Positions 32,611 through 41,532 of a stretch of DNA of 64,000 nucleotides are shown piece by piece; within the stretch, counting starts at the first letter, position 1; each line of letters begins with the position of its first letter. The DNA lies in assembly GCF_025154015.1 (NCBI RefSeq), contig NZ_JAOAMV010000001.1:496001-560000 (forward strand). Reading direction: 5' to 3'. The position numbers and the translations under genes were made by a program. Origin of the DNA: Tsuneonella litorea (GTDB lineage: Bacteria > Pseudomonadota > Alphaproteobacteria > Sphingomonadales > Sphingomonadaceae). The notes beneath the pieces were generated by a model, which searched no databases, was not told where the DNA came from, and was given only the letters and a program-made list of their open reading frames with translations.

Positions 32611-33765
32611 ATGAATGCTGTCGCCGGCGGCTGGACGAGCCGCCTGCGTACCTGGTTTCCGGATCGCGAATTCTTCATGCGTTCGCAGGGCCAGGTCCGC
32701 TTCATCAAGATCACCGGACGGGTGCAGATGATCGTCGCGGGCGCCGTGCTCGCGGCGCTGCTCGCGTGGGGCATCTCGATGGCCGTCATGGGCTGGTTGC
32801 AGTATCGCGCCGCCGCCGACCGGCTTTCGCTGCTCGAGCGTGAGGCCACCGTCGCCAAGTCCGAGGAGCGCGTCGGCGCATACCGGGCGAACATCCAGGA
32901 AGTCGCCGACGACCTGCAGCGACGCCAGGACTTCATCGAGGAGATGACCGAATCGCTCCCCGACGACGTCAAGCGCGTCGGCACGGTCACCGATTCGGCC
33001 GGCGAAGCGGCGAAGACGGTGTCGAAGGTCTCGGCCCTGATCCCCGAGGCCGGCGCCCTCGCCCGGATCGAGGCGCGCCAGCTCGCCTACGTCGAGAAGC
33101 TGACCCGGTACGCCGACCGCCGCGCCGAGAAGAGCGCCGCCGCGATCCGCAAGCTGGGCCTCGACCCCAAGGCCATGCTGCGCGCCGCGAGCAAGGGCGC
33201 GATGGGTGGCCCGCTCGAGAAGCTCGCCACCGAGAGCGACGGCTCGATCGACCCGCGCTTCGAGCGCCTCGGCCTGAGCCTCGCCCGCATGGAGGCGCTC
33301 GACCGCAGCCTGTCCGGCATTCCGCAGTACCGGCCGGCCAAGGTCGAGATGCTTACCTCGAGCTTCGGCTTCCGCCGCGATCCGTTCACGGGCGCGTCGG
33401 CGATGCACTCGGGCCTCGATTTCCGCGGCCCGGTGGGCGCGCCGATCTATGCCGCCGCGGATGGCCGGGTCAGCTTCGTGGGGCGCAAGAGCGGCTACGG
33501 CAACGTCGTCGAGATCAGCCACGGCAGCGGGATGATCACCCGCTACGCCCACATGTCCAAGTTCCACTCGCGCGTGGGGCAGGCGGTCGCCGCGGGCGAC
33601 GTCATCGGCGCGATCGGATCGACCGGCCGTTCGACCGGTCCGCACCTCCATTTCGAGGTGCGCGTCAACGACCGCGCGGTAAACCCGCGCCCCTTCCTGG
33701 AGGCCGCCCCCCATGTTCTCAAAGAAGCCCGACGAGTCCGCACCATCGAGCCCGCCAATGGCTAG
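32611..33765 (+). CDS. Membrane-anchored M23 metallopeptidase (LmdC-like)
   Basis: A 384-residue cell-wall endopeptidase. One membrane span (about residues 39-63, MIVAGAVLAALLAWGISMAV) follows a short basic cytoplasmic stretch. A coiled-coil region of about 180 residues comes next, then the M23 domain. Zinc ligands are intact: His and Asp in SAMHSGLDFRGP, and H-x-H in GPHLHFEVRVN. It should cut peptidoglycan cross-links in the periplasm. The gene overlaps the following bactofilin gene by 53 bases, an arrangement known in several bacteria where the pair acts in cell shape. Confidence 0.92.
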   Translation: MNAVAGGWTSRLRTWFPDREFFMRSQGQVRFIKITGRVQMIVAGAVLAALLAWGISMAVMGWLQYRAAADRLSLLEREATVAKSEERVGAYRANIQEVADDLQRRQDFIEEMTESLPDDVKRVGTVTDSAGEAAKTVSKVSALIPEAGALARIEARQLAYVEKLTRYADRRAEKSAAAIRKLGLDPKAMLRAASKGAMGGPLEKLATESDGSIDPRFERLGLSLARMEALDRSLSGIPQYRPAKVEMLTSSFGFRRDPFTGASAMHSGLDFRGPVGAPIYAAADGRVSFVGRKSGYGNVVEISHGSGMITRYAHMSKFHSRVGQAVAAGDVIGAIGSTGRSTGPHLHFEVRVNDRAVNPRPFLEAAPHVLKEARRVRTIEPANG

Positions 33766-34153
33766 GCAGGCACCCAGCGGTTCGACGTTCTCGGTGATCG
33801 GGAGCGACGTCGTCATTCGCGGCAACATCGAAGCGACCGTCGATCTCCACATCGACGGGCGGGTCGAGGGCGACATCACCTGCGCCAGCCTCGTCCAGGG
33901 CGCGGGCAGCCATGTCGAAGGCGCGATCGAAGCCGAGACAGCCCGGCTCGCCGGCACCATCAGCGGGTCGATCACCGCGCGCGAGCTCGTCGTGCTCAAG
34001 AGCGCGAAGATCAACGGCGACGTCCACTACGACGCGCTGACGATCGAGCAGGGCGCCGAGGTCGAAGGCCGTTTCGCGCACCGCGTTCCGTCGAAGACGG
34101 GCGCCGCGAAGCCCGCCGATGACGGCGAGCCCAAGCTGACCTTGGCCGGCTGA
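33713..34153 (+). CDS. Bactofilin (polymer-forming cytoskeletal protein)
   Basis: A 146-residue bactofilin. A short disordered N-terminus (MFSKKPDESAPSSPP) is followed by the right-handed beta-helix core: STFSVIGSDVVIRGNI, VDLHIDGRVEGDITCA, GAGSHVEGAIEAE, SGSITARELVVLK and INGDVHYDALTIEQGA. The tail is charged. These proteins polymerise without nucleotide and scaffold wall enzymes at the membrane. Its start lies inside the upstream M23 peptidase gene, indicating co-expression. The stop codon lies in a 14-base tandem duplication. Confidence 0.93.
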   Translation: MFSKKPDESAPSSPPMARQAPSGSTFSVIGSDVVIRGNIEATVDLHIDGRVEGDITCASLVQGAGSHVEGAIEAETARLAGTISGSITARELVVLKSAKINGDVHYDALTIEQGAEVEGRFAHRVPSKTGAAKPADDGEPKLTLAG

Positions 34154-34176
34154 CCTTGGCCGGCTGACCGGGCCGG
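34136..34176. repeat. 14-bp tandem repeat spanning the bactofilin stop
   Basis: CTGACCTTGGCCGG is present twice in tandem, followed by a shorter CTGACCGGGCCGG copy. The first copy encodes the last residues of the bactofilin and the second lies beyond the stop, as expected from a recent slippage duplication. Confidence 0.8.
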
Positions 34177-34182
34177 CGGGAC

Positions 34183-35865
34183 CTATCCGCCGGTCACCTC
34201 CGCCATCAGCGCCTTGCGGTCGAGCTTGCCGATCATCGTCTTGGGCAATTCCGCGCGGATCTCGACGCCGCTGACCCGCTCGTGCTTGCCGACGCGCGCG
34301 TTCAGCCAGCCCTTCAGTTCGTCTTCGGACGCGGCGGCATCTTCGGCCAGCGTGACATAGGCCCGCGGCATCTCACCGTGGTAGGCATCGGGCAGGCCCA
34401 GGACGAGCGCCTCCTTGACCGCCGGGTGCTCGAGCAGGACGGCCTCGACCTGGCTCGGGAAAACCTTGAAGCCGCCCACCGCGATCATGTCCTTGATCCG
34501 GTCGACAATGGCGATGAACCCATCCGCGTCGATCTCGGCGACGTCCCCGGTGCGCAGCCAGCGCGTCCCCTCGATCTCGGCGAAGGCGTTCGCAGCGGCA
34601 TCGGGGCGGTTCCAGTACCCCTGCATGACCTGCGGTCCGGCGACGACGAGTTCGCCCGCCTCTCCCGCAGGCGCGTCGCGCGACGGGTCCTCCTTGTCGA
34701 GCAGGCGAACCCGGGTGCGGGGCAGGACCTGCCCGATCGTCCCCGGCTTGCGCGGGCCTTCGTAAGGGTTGGTGGACACCACGCCGCTGCTTTCGGTGAG
34801 GCCGTATCCTTCGACGAGGCGCGAGCCGGTGGCCTCTTCCCATTTTTCGCGCACCGGCGCCGGCAGTGGTGCGCCGCCTGAAATGCACACCCGCAACGAC
34901 GAGAAATCGGTCTTCGCGAGGTCCGGGTGGTCGAGCAGCGCCTGGTACATCGTCGGCACGCCAGGGAACGCGGTGGCGCGGACCCGCTGAAGCGTTTTCA
35001 ATGCCTGCTTTGCATCGAACCGCGGCAGCATCGCGATGCAGCCCCGGTTGGCGACGGTGCGGTTAAGCACGCAGGTGTTCGCAAAGACATGGAACAGCGG
35101 CAGCACGCCGAGGATCACGTCGCGCGCGCCCTGCTGCGGATCGATCGCCTCGACCTGGAGGGCATTGGTCGCAAGGTTCGCGTGAGTCAGCATCGCGCCC
35201 TTGGGTCGCCCGGTGGTCCCGCCGGTATATTGCAGCAGGGCGAGGTCTTCGCGGGCAAGCGGAGGCATCGCGGCGCCCGGATCGGCCAGCAGATCGGCCC
35301 ATCGGCTCACGCCCGGCCGCACCGGGATTGCCGTCAGTGCCTTACGCCCAAGCAGCTTGAGCGCGACCCGCTTTGTCCACGGCAGCATCGCGCCGAGGCT
35401 GCCGACGACCAGCGTTTCGAGCGCCGAGCGATCGAGCACCTCGAGCGCGGTGGGCAGAAGGCTGGCGACGTCGACCGTCACCAGCAGCCGCGCGCCCGAA
35501 TCGGCGACCTGCGCGCTCAGTTCCTCGGCGGTGTAGAGCGGCGAGAAATTGACCACCACCGCGCCCGCCATCATCGCGCCGTAGTAGGCCGAAAGGTAGA
35601 TCGGCACGTTGGGCAGGAACAGCCCGACGCGGTCGCCCTTGCCGATGCCCCGCGCGGCCAGCCCGGCAGCAACCCGCCGTGCCTCGCCGAGGACCTGCGC
35701 GTAGGTGTATTCCCGCCCCATGAAATCGACCGCGGGCGCTTCCGGCGCATCGGCCGCGGCGCGTTCAAGCAAGTCGGGAACCGTCAGTTCTGGAAGCGCG
35801 ATGTCCCACGCGCATGGATGCGCATAACTTTCGGGGGCGGGATGATCGAGCCTACTGACATCCAT
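34183..35865 (-). CDS. fadD: Long-chain fatty-acid--CoA ligase
   Basis: A 560-residue ANL-superfamily adenylating enzyme that activates fatty acids to acyl-CoA for beta-oxidation or lipid synthesis. The P-loop-like motif LLQYTGGTTGRPKGAMLTHA is near residue 205. VEGYGLTESSGVVSTNPYEG, WLRTGDVAEIDADGFIAIVD and the hinge IKDMIAVGGFKVFPSQVE with the C-terminal lysine (TMIGKLDRKAL) follow. Length fits the FadD family. Chain-length preference cannot be read. The start begins MDVSRLDHPAPES. trcR ends 63 bases downstream on the same strand's upstream side. Confidence 0.92.
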   Translation of the reverse strand: MDVSRLDHPAPESYAHPCAWDIALPELTVPDLLERAAADAPEAPAVDFMGREYTYAQVLGEARRVAAGLAARGIGKGDRVGLFLPNVPIYLSAYYGAMMAGAVVVNFSPLYTAEELSAQVADSGARLLVTVDVASLLPTALEVLDRSALETLVVGSLGAMLPWTKRVALKLLGRKALTAIPVRPGVSRWADLLADPGAAMPPLAREDLALLQYTGGTTGRPKGAMLTHANLATNALQVEAIDPQQGARDVILGVLPLFHVFANTCVLNRTVANRGCIAMLPRFDAKQALKTLQRVRATAFPGVPTMYQALLDHPDLAKTDFSSLRVCISGGAPLPAPVREKWEEATGSRLVEGYGLTESSGVVSTNPYEGPRKPGTIGQVLPRTRVRLLDKEDPSRDAPAGEAGELVVAGPQVMQGYWNRPDAAANAFAEIEGTRWLRTGDVAEIDADGFIAIVDRIKDMIAVGGFKVFPSQVEAVLLEHPAVKEALVLGLPDAYHGEMPRAYVTLAEDAAASEDELKGWLNARVGKHERVSGVEIRAELPKTMIGKLDRKALMAEVTGG

Positions 35866-35928
35866 GTCAGCGGGATGCTGGAATCCTTCGCCTATTGCAA
35901 GCGATGCTCACCGACGCCGCGGCAGGGT

Positions 35929-36633
35929 TCAGCCCTCGCTCGCCTCCTCGGCGCGCTTGTTCTCGAGCCAGGCCGCGGCCTCGGCTTCCTGCGCGGCCTC
36001 GACCGCGGCCTTTGCGGCGGCCTCGCGCTCGGCGCGCAGTTCCTCGATCAGCGCCTCACGGTCGTTGCCCAGCCGCGCCTCGCGCGCGCCGGTGTCTTCC
36101 TCGAGGCCCGCCTTCTTGGCCGCCTTGGCGACCATCGCGTCAAGCTCGCGCTGCGAGCACAGGCCGAGGGTGACCGGGTCCTTCGGGTTGATGTTCTGGA
36201 TGTTCCAGTGCGACCGTTCGCGGATCGCGGTAATCGTGTTGCGGGTGGTGCCGATCAGCTTGCCGATCTGCGCGTGCGACACCTCGGGGTGGTTGCGCAG
36301 GATCCAGGCGATGCCGTCGGGCTTGTCCTGCCGCTTCGATACCGGCGTGTAGCGCGGCCCCTTGGTGCGGCTGACCGCGACCGGCGCCTTGTGCATCTTG
36401 AGCGAATAGTTCGAATCGGCCTGGCCCTTCTCGATCTCCTCGTTGGTCAGCTCGCCCGCGTGCACCGGATCGCGCCCGGTGTACTTGGCGCCGGCGAGGT
36501 CATCGGCCATCGCCTGGACTTCGAGGATGTGGAGGCCGCAGAACTCCGCGATCTGCTCGAACGAGAGCGCGGTGTTGTCGACCAGCCAGGTGGCGGTCGC
36601 GTGCGGCATCAGCGGCTTGGGTTGGTCGGCCAT
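35929..36633 (-). CDS. trcR: Cell cycle transcriptional regulator TrcR (DUF1013)
   Basis: A 234-residue cytoplasmic protein specific to alphaproteobacteria. The conserved N-terminal part reads MPHATATWLVDNTALSFEQI, FCGLHILEVQAMADD, then YTPVSKRQDKPDGIAWILRN. HAQIGKLIGTTRNTITAIRE is a helix-turn-helix-like element near residue 140. The C-terminus is a charged Ala/Glu coiled coil of variable length. Family members are linked to cell-cycle gene transcription and CtrA control. The ATG has CAGGA as ribosome site and lies only 14 bases after the T run of a strong terminator-like hairpin, so expression may depend on readthrough. Confidence 0.9.
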   Translation of the reverse strand: MADQPKPLMPHATATWLVDNTALSFEQIAEFCGLHILEVQAMADDLAGAKYTGRDPVHAGELTNEEIEKGQADSNYSLKMHKAPVAVSRTKGPRYTPVSKRQDKPDGIAWILRNHPEVSHAQIGKLIGTTRNTITAIRERSHWNIQNINPKDPVTLGLCSQRELDAMVAKAAKKAGLEEDTGAREARLGNDREALIEELRAEREAAAKAAVEAAQEAEAAAWLENKRAEEASEG

Positions 36634-36647
36634 TGGTCGGTGTCCTG

Positions 36648-36679
36648 AAAATAGAGAGGCCGCCCCTCGCGGGGCGGCC
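36648..36679 (-). terminator. Terminator-like hairpin in the trcR leader
   Basis: On the minus strand a perfect 9-bp stem, GGCCGCCCC/GGGGCGGCC, with a GCGA (GNRA) tetraloop is followed by TCTCTATTTT. This is a good rho-independent terminator shape. It ends 14 bases before the trcR ATG, leaving no room for a promoter between, so it could act as an attenuator, or end transcription from the small frame upstream. Confidence 0.6.
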
Positions 36680-36725
36680 GTTGCAGCCGATCTAGGCCAT
36701 GCGGCGTTCCGAGGCAAGGGCGTCC

Positions 36726-36881
36726 TCAGGCGGCGGAAGGCAGCGCCCGGTCCGGGCGAAGGCGAACCCGGCGCCTGCGGACAAGATCGATCGCCACGCG
36801 CGCGACGGACAGCCTGCGCGGCAGCCGGGCGACGATCCCGGGGTTGTTGCCGACCAGGCCGGCTTCCCAATCCTGCAGCAT
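36726..36881 (-). CDS. Possible small basic protein (51 residues)
   Basis: A 51-codon frame on the trcR strand with a good ribosome site (GAGGA, 7 bases from the ATG), sitting in a 353-base space with no other gene. It begins MLQDWEAGLVGNNPGIVARL and continues with a basic, Arg-rich amphipathic stretch. I do not recognise it. Support is limited to the start context, position and the terminator-like hairpin 47 bases beyond its stop. It may be spurious. Confidence 0.35.
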   Translation of the reverse strand: MLQDWEAGLVGNNPGIVARLPRRLSVARVAIDLVRRRRVRLRPDRALPSAA

Positions 36882-36986
36882 GGCTTCGTCCTCTGCTCGG
36901 CTTCGCGTTGCCGAGGACCTACCCGGTGGATGCGAATCCGTCGTGACGGTTCTCGGTCATTTTCAAGACAGCGTGACCGGTTCGCG

Positions 36987-37628
36987 TCAGTCCTCCGCCT
37001 GCGGCATCGGCACGTAGCCGGGCAGCGCCGCGACCCGGTCGAGCCAGCGACACACGTTCGACCGGTCGCGCAGGCGAAAGCATCCGGCCTCGGCGACGTG
37101 CGTATAGGCGTAGAGCGCGATGTCGGCGAGCGAGACGGTGCCGCCGACGAACCACTCACGGGTCGCGAGGTGCTCGTCCATCAATGCCAGCGCGTCCTCG
37201 CCCGCCATCCGTTTGGCCGGAATCATCGCCCGCTGCTGCTCGGACAGGTGTGCCTCCCCGACGAACGCCAGCCAGAACCGCAGCGTCGCGATGTTGGGTT
37301 CGTGGTTGTACTGTTCGAAGAACATCCACCGCAGCATGTCAGCCCGGTCGAAGCGGTCTTGCGGGATCAGCGCAGTGCCTTCGGCGAGATACCAGCACGC
37401 CGCGTTCGATTCGGGCAGGAACCGGTCCCCGATCTGCAGGACCGGAATGCGCCCGTTGGCGTTGACGTTGGCGAGGAATTCGGGGGACCGGGTTTCTCCC
37501 CGCATGATGTCGTATTCGCGGATCGCCAGGGGCGTGCCGAGCAACGCGGCGATCAGCCGGATCTTGTAGCAGTTCCCGCTGCGCGGGTCCTCGTGGAGGG
37601 TCAGCTGGTGGGGATGCTCGTCAGTCAC
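36987..37628 (-). CDS. Glutathione S-transferase family protein
   Basis: A 213-residue cytoplasmic GST. The thioredoxin-like N-domain has LHEDPRSGNCYKIRLIAALL with a likely active-site Ser/Asn/Cys cluster, then VNANGRIPVLQIGD (cis-Pro) and FLPESNAACWYLAEG (glutathione gamma-Glu binding). The helical C-domain has FVGGTVSLADIALYAYTHVA, the usual N-capping motif. The substrate is unknown. The 5' end overlaps the quinone oxidoreductase stop by 8 bases, so the two are co-transcribed. Confidence 0.9.
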   Translation of the reverse strand: MTDEHPHQLTLHEDPRSGNCYKIRLIAALLGTPLAIREYDIMRGETRSPEFLANVNANGRIPVLQIGDRFLPESNAACWYLAEGTALIPQDRFDRADMLRWMFFEQYNHEPNIATLRFWLAFVGEAHLSEQQRAMIPAKRMAGEDALALMDEHLATREWFVGGTVSLADIALYAYTHVAEAGCFRLRDRSNVCRWLDRVAALPGYVPMPQAED

Positions 37629-38631
37629 CGGCTACGTGTAGCACGATCTTGCCGATGTGGTCGCCCTCTTCCATCCGCTGGTGCGCGGCCGAAACGTCGG
37701 CCAGCGCGAAGGTCCGGTCCATGACCGGGCGCACCGTCCCGTCGAGCACGCAGGGCCAGGCGACGTCGGCGATTTCGTCGGCGAGCAGTGCCTTGAAGTC
37801 GTCCGAGCGCGGGCGAAGGGTCGATCCGGTCAGCGTGAGCCGCTTGCGCATGACAAGCGCCATGTCGATCGTCGCCTTCAGGCCGCCGAGCACGGCGATC
37901 GTCACGTGGCGTCCGTCCTCGGCGAGACATTGCAGGTTGCGCGCGACGTAATCGCCCGAAACCATGTCGAGGACGACGTTGACGCCCTTGCCCTCGGTGA
38001 ACGCCTTCACGTCCTCGACGAAGTCCTGGCTCTTGTAGTTGATCGCAAGGTCTGCCCCCAGCTTGCGGCAGGCGGCACACTTCTCCTCGCTCCCCGCCGT
38101 CGCGATCACCGTAAGCCCGAAGGCCTTGCCCAGCATGATCGCCATCGTGCCGATCCCACTCGTGCCGCCGTGGACGAGCAGCGTCTCGCCCTCTTTCGCA
38201 TAGGCCCGTTCGAACACGTTGTGCCAAACGGTGAACAGCGTCTCGGGCAGCGCGGCGGCCTGGTCCATCGGCAGGTCTGCGGGCACGACGAGGCAGTGCC
38301 GCGCGTCGGCGAGGCAGTACTCGGCGTAGCCCCCACCCGACACGAGCGCGCAGACCGGCTGGTTGAGCATTTCGGGCTGCGCGCCTTTGCCGATCGCGAC
38401 GACCCTGCCGGCCACCTCGAGCCCCGGGATCGGCGAAGCGCCCGGCGGCGGGGGGTAGAAACCCTGCCGCTGGATCACGTCGGGCCGGTTCACGCCGGCG
38501 TAGGCGACACGGATCAGCACCTGCCCCGCGCCCGGTTGGGGCGTCGGCAGCGTTTCGGGGCGAAACACCTCGGGGCCGCCGGGGGCGTCGTACCCCATCG
38601 CGGTCATCGTTGCGGGAATGGCCTTTGGCAC
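37621..38631 (-). CDS. NAD(P)H-quinone oxidoreductase, MDR family (PIG3-like)
   Basis: A 336-residue zinc-independent medium-chain dehydrogenase. VLIRVAYAGVNRPDVIQRQG and YPPPPGASPIPGLEVAGRVV mark the PIG3/quinone oxidoreductase branch. ETLFTVWHNVFERA and LLVHGGTSGIGTMAIMLGKA form the NADPH-binding loop (AGSEEKCAACRKLGAD downstream). It likely reduces quinones or other electrophiles in the cytoplasm, consistent with the coupled GST. The ATG begins MPKAIPATMTAMGY. A later in-frame ATG at TMTAMGY is also possible. Confidence 0.92.
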   Translation of the reverse strand: MPKAIPATMTAMGYDAPGGPEVFRPETLPTPQPGAGQVLIRVAYAGVNRPDVIQRQGFYPPPPGASPIPGLEVAGRVVAIGKGAQPEMLNQPVCALVSGGGYAEYCLADARHCLVVPADLPMDQAAALPETLFTVWHNVFERAYAKEGETLLVHGGTSGIGTMAIMLGKAFGLTVIATAGSEEKCAACRKLGADLAINYKSQDFVEDVKAFTEGKGVNVVLDMVSGDYVARNLQCLAEDGRHVTIAVLGGLKATIDMALVMRKRLTLTGSTLRPRSDDFKALLADEIADVAWPCVLDGTVRPVMDRTFALADVSAAHQRMEEGDHIGKIVLHVAGD

Positions 38632-38735
38632 AGCAGCCCCCTGTTGCCGGTTTGCGACAGCGCGCCAGGCGCCTCGCGCACCTAGCGGCGCGGGCCATTG
38701 ACAGCAAGCGTCTGGGCTTGCGATGATTCATCGCC

Positions 38736-38936
38736 ATGGACGAAGACCGTCCCAGACCCAAAGGCGATGCCGCCAGCCTTCTCGCGAGCGAGGATCTCGG
38801 CCCCTATTCGCAGGACGAACTGAGCGAACGGATTTCGCTTCTCGAACGCGAGATCGCCCGGGTCGAGAGCCACCGCCTGAAAGCTGCCGCGCACCGCAAC
38901 GCCGCCGACGCCTTGTTCGGGAAGCCTGGATCGTGA
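38736..38936 (+). CDS. DUF1192 family small protein
   Basis: A 66-residue cytoplasmic protein matching the DUF1192 pattern of alphaproteobacteria: an acidic start, LGPYSQDELSERISLLEREI, then RVESHRLKAAAHRNAADALF. The core is a short helical heptad-like segment. Function is unknown. It lies 155 bases upstream of clpA and is divergent from the quinone oxidoreductase. Confidence 0.85.
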   Translation: MDEDRPRPKGDAASLLASEDLGPYSQDELSERISLLEREIARVESHRLKAAAHRNAADALFGKPGS

Positions 38937-39091
38937 CCCCGGCGGCCCTCGCATTCGCCGGGCCGCCTCCTATATCGGTGGACAGCTTCCGGGACCACGC
39001 CCGCGGCGCCAGGCGTAAAAGCGGCGTTAACCATCTTCGCGCATACTTCCGCCCAGGCGGAGGCATATTCTCCCCCAAGAAAGACACCTGA

Positions 39092-41470
39092 ATGCCCAGT
39101 TTCGCCCAGAACCTCGAAAAGACCCTCCACGGCGCGCTCGCGGGCGCGGCCGAGCGGCGTCACGAATACGCGACGCTGGAACACCTCCTGCTCGCGCTGA
39201 TCGACGACGAGGACGCGGCGCAGGTCATGCTCGCCTGCGGGGTCGATCTTGCCGAACTGGGCGAAGTGGTCCGGCGCTACCTCGACGAGGAATACCAGAA
39301 GCTGGAGACGCCCGACGAGGCCGATCCCCAGCCGACCGCGGGCTTCCAGCGGGTGATCCAGCGCGCGATCCTGCACGTGCAGTCGAGCGGCAAGGACACC
39401 GTTACCGGCGCGAACGTGCTCGTCGCGCTGTTTTCCGAGCGCGACAGCTACGCGGTCTACTTCCTCCAGCAGCAGGACATGAGCCGGCTCGATGCGGTCA
39501 GCTACATCAGCCACGGCATCGGCAAGGGCGGCAAGCAGCTTGAATCGAAGCCCCCGCAGGGCGCGGGCGAAAGCGAGGGTCAGCAGGAAGCGAAAGGCGA
39601 GTCGAAGGGCGGCAAGGACCAGTCCGCGCTCGACCAGTTCACCGTCAACCTCAACGAGAAGGCGAAGAGCGGCAAGGTCGATCCGCTGATCGGCCGTGGG
39701 CCGGAAGTGGACCGGACGATCCAGATCCTCTGCCGCCGCAGCAAGAACAACCCGCTCTACGTGGGCGATCCGGGCGTCGGCAAGACCGCCATCGCCGAAG
39801 GCCTCGCGCGCAAGATCGTCGAGGGCGAGGTGCCCGAGGTTCTCGAGGACGCGGTGATATATTCGCTCGACATGGGCGCGTTGCTCGCCGGCACCCGCTA
39901 TCGCGGCGACTTCGAGGAACGCCTGAAGCAGGTCGTCAACGAACTGGAAAAGATGCCCGAGGCGGTGCTGTTCATCGACGAGATCCACACCGTCATCGGG
40001 GCCGGCGCGACGAGCGGCGGGGCGATGGATGCCTCGAACCTCTTGAAGCCCGCGCTGTCGGGCGGAACGATCCGCTGCATCGGCTCGACCACCTACAAGG
40101 AATTCCGCAACCACTTCGAAAAGGACCGCGCGCTGCTGCGCCGGTTCCAGAAGATCGACGTGAACGAACCGACGGTCGAGGACACGGTGAAGATCCTGAA
40201 AGGCCTTCGCAGCGCGTTCGAGGAGCACCACCAGGTCAAGTACACGCCGGACGCGATCAAGACCGCGGTCGAGCTGTCGGCGCGCTACATCAACGACCGC
40301 AAGCTGCCCGACAAGGCGATCGACGTGATCGACGAGGTCGGCGCGATGCAGATGCTGGTGCCGCCGAGCCGCCGCAAGAAGAAGATCACCGCGCGCGAGA
40401 TCGAGGCGGTGATCGCGACGATGGCGCGCATCCCGCCCAAGTCCGTTTCCAGCGACGACAAGAAGGCGCTCGAGCACCTCGAGCGCGACTTGAAGCAGGT
40501 CGTCTACGGGCAGGACGTCGCGGTCAGGAAGCTGTCGACCGCGATGAAGCTGTCGCGCGCCGGCCTGCGCGATCCTGACAAGCCGATCGGGTCGTTCCTG
40601 TTTTCCGGCCCCACCGGCGTCGGCAAGACCGAGGTCGCGCGCCAGCTCGCCTCGATCATGGGAATCCCGCTGCAGCGCTTCGACATGTCGGAATACATGG
40701 AGCGGCACAGCGTCAGCCGCCTGATTGGCGCGCCTCCCGGTTATGTCGGATACGACCAGGGCGGACTGCTCACCGACGCGATCGACCAGCAGCCGCACTG
40801 CGTCCTGCTGCTCGACGAGATCGAGAAGGCGCACCCGGACCTGTTCAACATCCTGCTGCAGGTGATGGATAACGGCCGCCTGACCGACCATCACGGCAAG
40901 ACGGTCGATTTCCGCAACGTCGTCCTCATCATGACGACCAACGCGGGCGCCAGCGACATGGCGCGGCAGGGCATCGGCTTTGGCGACGTGTCGAAGGAAG
41001 ACGCGCAGGAAGACGCGGTGAAGAAGATGTTCACCCCCGAATTCCGCAACCGCCTCGATGCGATCGTGCCGTTCACCTACCTTGGCCGCGAAACCGTGGC
41101 GCGGGTGGTCGACAAGTTCATCCTCCAGCTTGAGCTCCAGCTCGCCGAGCAGAACGTCCACATCCAGTTCGATTCGGACGCGCGCGGCTGGCTGGCCGAC
41201 AAGGGCTACGACAAGCTCTATGGCGCCCGGCCGATGGCGCGCCTGATCCAGGAGAAGATCAAGCAGCCGCTGGCCGAGGAACTGCTGTTCGGCAAGCTCG
41301 CGAGCGGCGGCGAGGTGCACGTGAGCCTGAAGGACGGGCAACCCGCCTTCGAGCTCACCCCGGCCCCGCCGAAGAGTCGCCCGGCCAAGAAGAAGGCCGC
41401 CGGCAAATCCAGGTCGAAGGCGAAGCCCGCTGCCAAGGCGGATGGAACCAAGGGCGACGACAAGGGCTGA
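39092..41470 (+). CDS. clpA: ATP-dependent Clp protease ATP-binding subunit ClpA
   Basis: A 792-residue AAA+ unfoldase that feeds ClpP. The N-domain (residues 1 to about 145) is followed by a hydrophilic Gly/Glu/Lys linker. AAA1 has Walker [16 protein letters not shown] and Walker [14 protein letters not shown]2 has [15 protein letters not shown] and [14 protein letters not shown], and GYVGYDQGG carries a pore-loop tyrosine. No long middle domain is present, which favours ClpA over ClpB/ClpC. The C-terminus is a Lys/Ala tail. A GTTAACCAT element lies about 60 bases upstream and resembles a CtrA half-site, but is weak evidence. No clpS is seen nearby. Confidence 0.95.
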   Translation: MPSFAQNLEKTLHGALAGAAERRHEYATLEHLLLALIDDEDAAQVMLACGVDLAELGEVVRRYLDEEYQKLETPDEADPQPTAGFQRVIQRAILHVQSSGKDTVTGANVLVALFSERDSYAVYFLQQQDMSRLDAVSYISHGIGKGGKQLESKPPQGAGESEGQQEAKGESKGGKDQSALDQFTVNLNEKAKSGKVDPLIGRGPEVDRTIQILCRRSKNNPLYVGDPGVGKTAIAEGLARKIVEGEVPEVLEDAVIYSLDMGALLAGTRYRGDFEERLKQVVNELEKMPEAVLFIDEIHTVIGAGATSGGAMDASNLLKPALSGGTIRCIGSTTYKEFRNHFEKDRALLRRFQKIDVNEPTVEDTVKILKGLRSAFEEHHQVKYTPDAIKTAVELSARYINDRKLPDKAIDVIDEVGAMQMLVPPSRRKKKITAREIEAVIATMARIPPKSVSSDDKKALEHLERDLKQVVYGQDVAVRKLSTAMKLSRAGLRDPDKPIGSFLFSGPTGVGKTEVARQLASIMGIPLQRFDMSEYMERHSVSRLIGAPPGYVGYDQGGLLTDAIDQQPHCVLLLDEIEKAHPDLFNILLQVMDNGRLTDHHGKTVDFRNVVLIMTTNAGASDMARQGIGFGDVSKEDAQEDAVKKMFTPEFRNRLDAIVPFTYLGRETVARVVDKFILQLELQLAEQNVHIQFDSDARGWLADKGYDKLYGARPMARLIQEKIKQPLAEELLFGKLASGGEVHVSLKDGQPAFELTPAPPKSRPAKKKAAGKSRSKAKPAAKADGTKGDDKG

Positions 41471-41532
41471 GGCCACTGGTCAAAGCATCGCGCGTGTGAT
41501 TGAACCGCTCCGTTTTCAACGGGGTGTGGTCG

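Noticed and set aside
39027-39034. TTAACCAT, a CtrA half-site-like element upstream of clpA
   Set aside because: A single 8-base match without the second half-site is expected often by chance; there is no supporting context.
38804-41476. A very long open frame (890 codons) antisense to clpA
   Set aside because: It mirrors the clpA codons, has biased Leu/Arg/Val composition and no recognisable domains. GC-rich genes with strong third-position bias routinely leave the opposite strand open.
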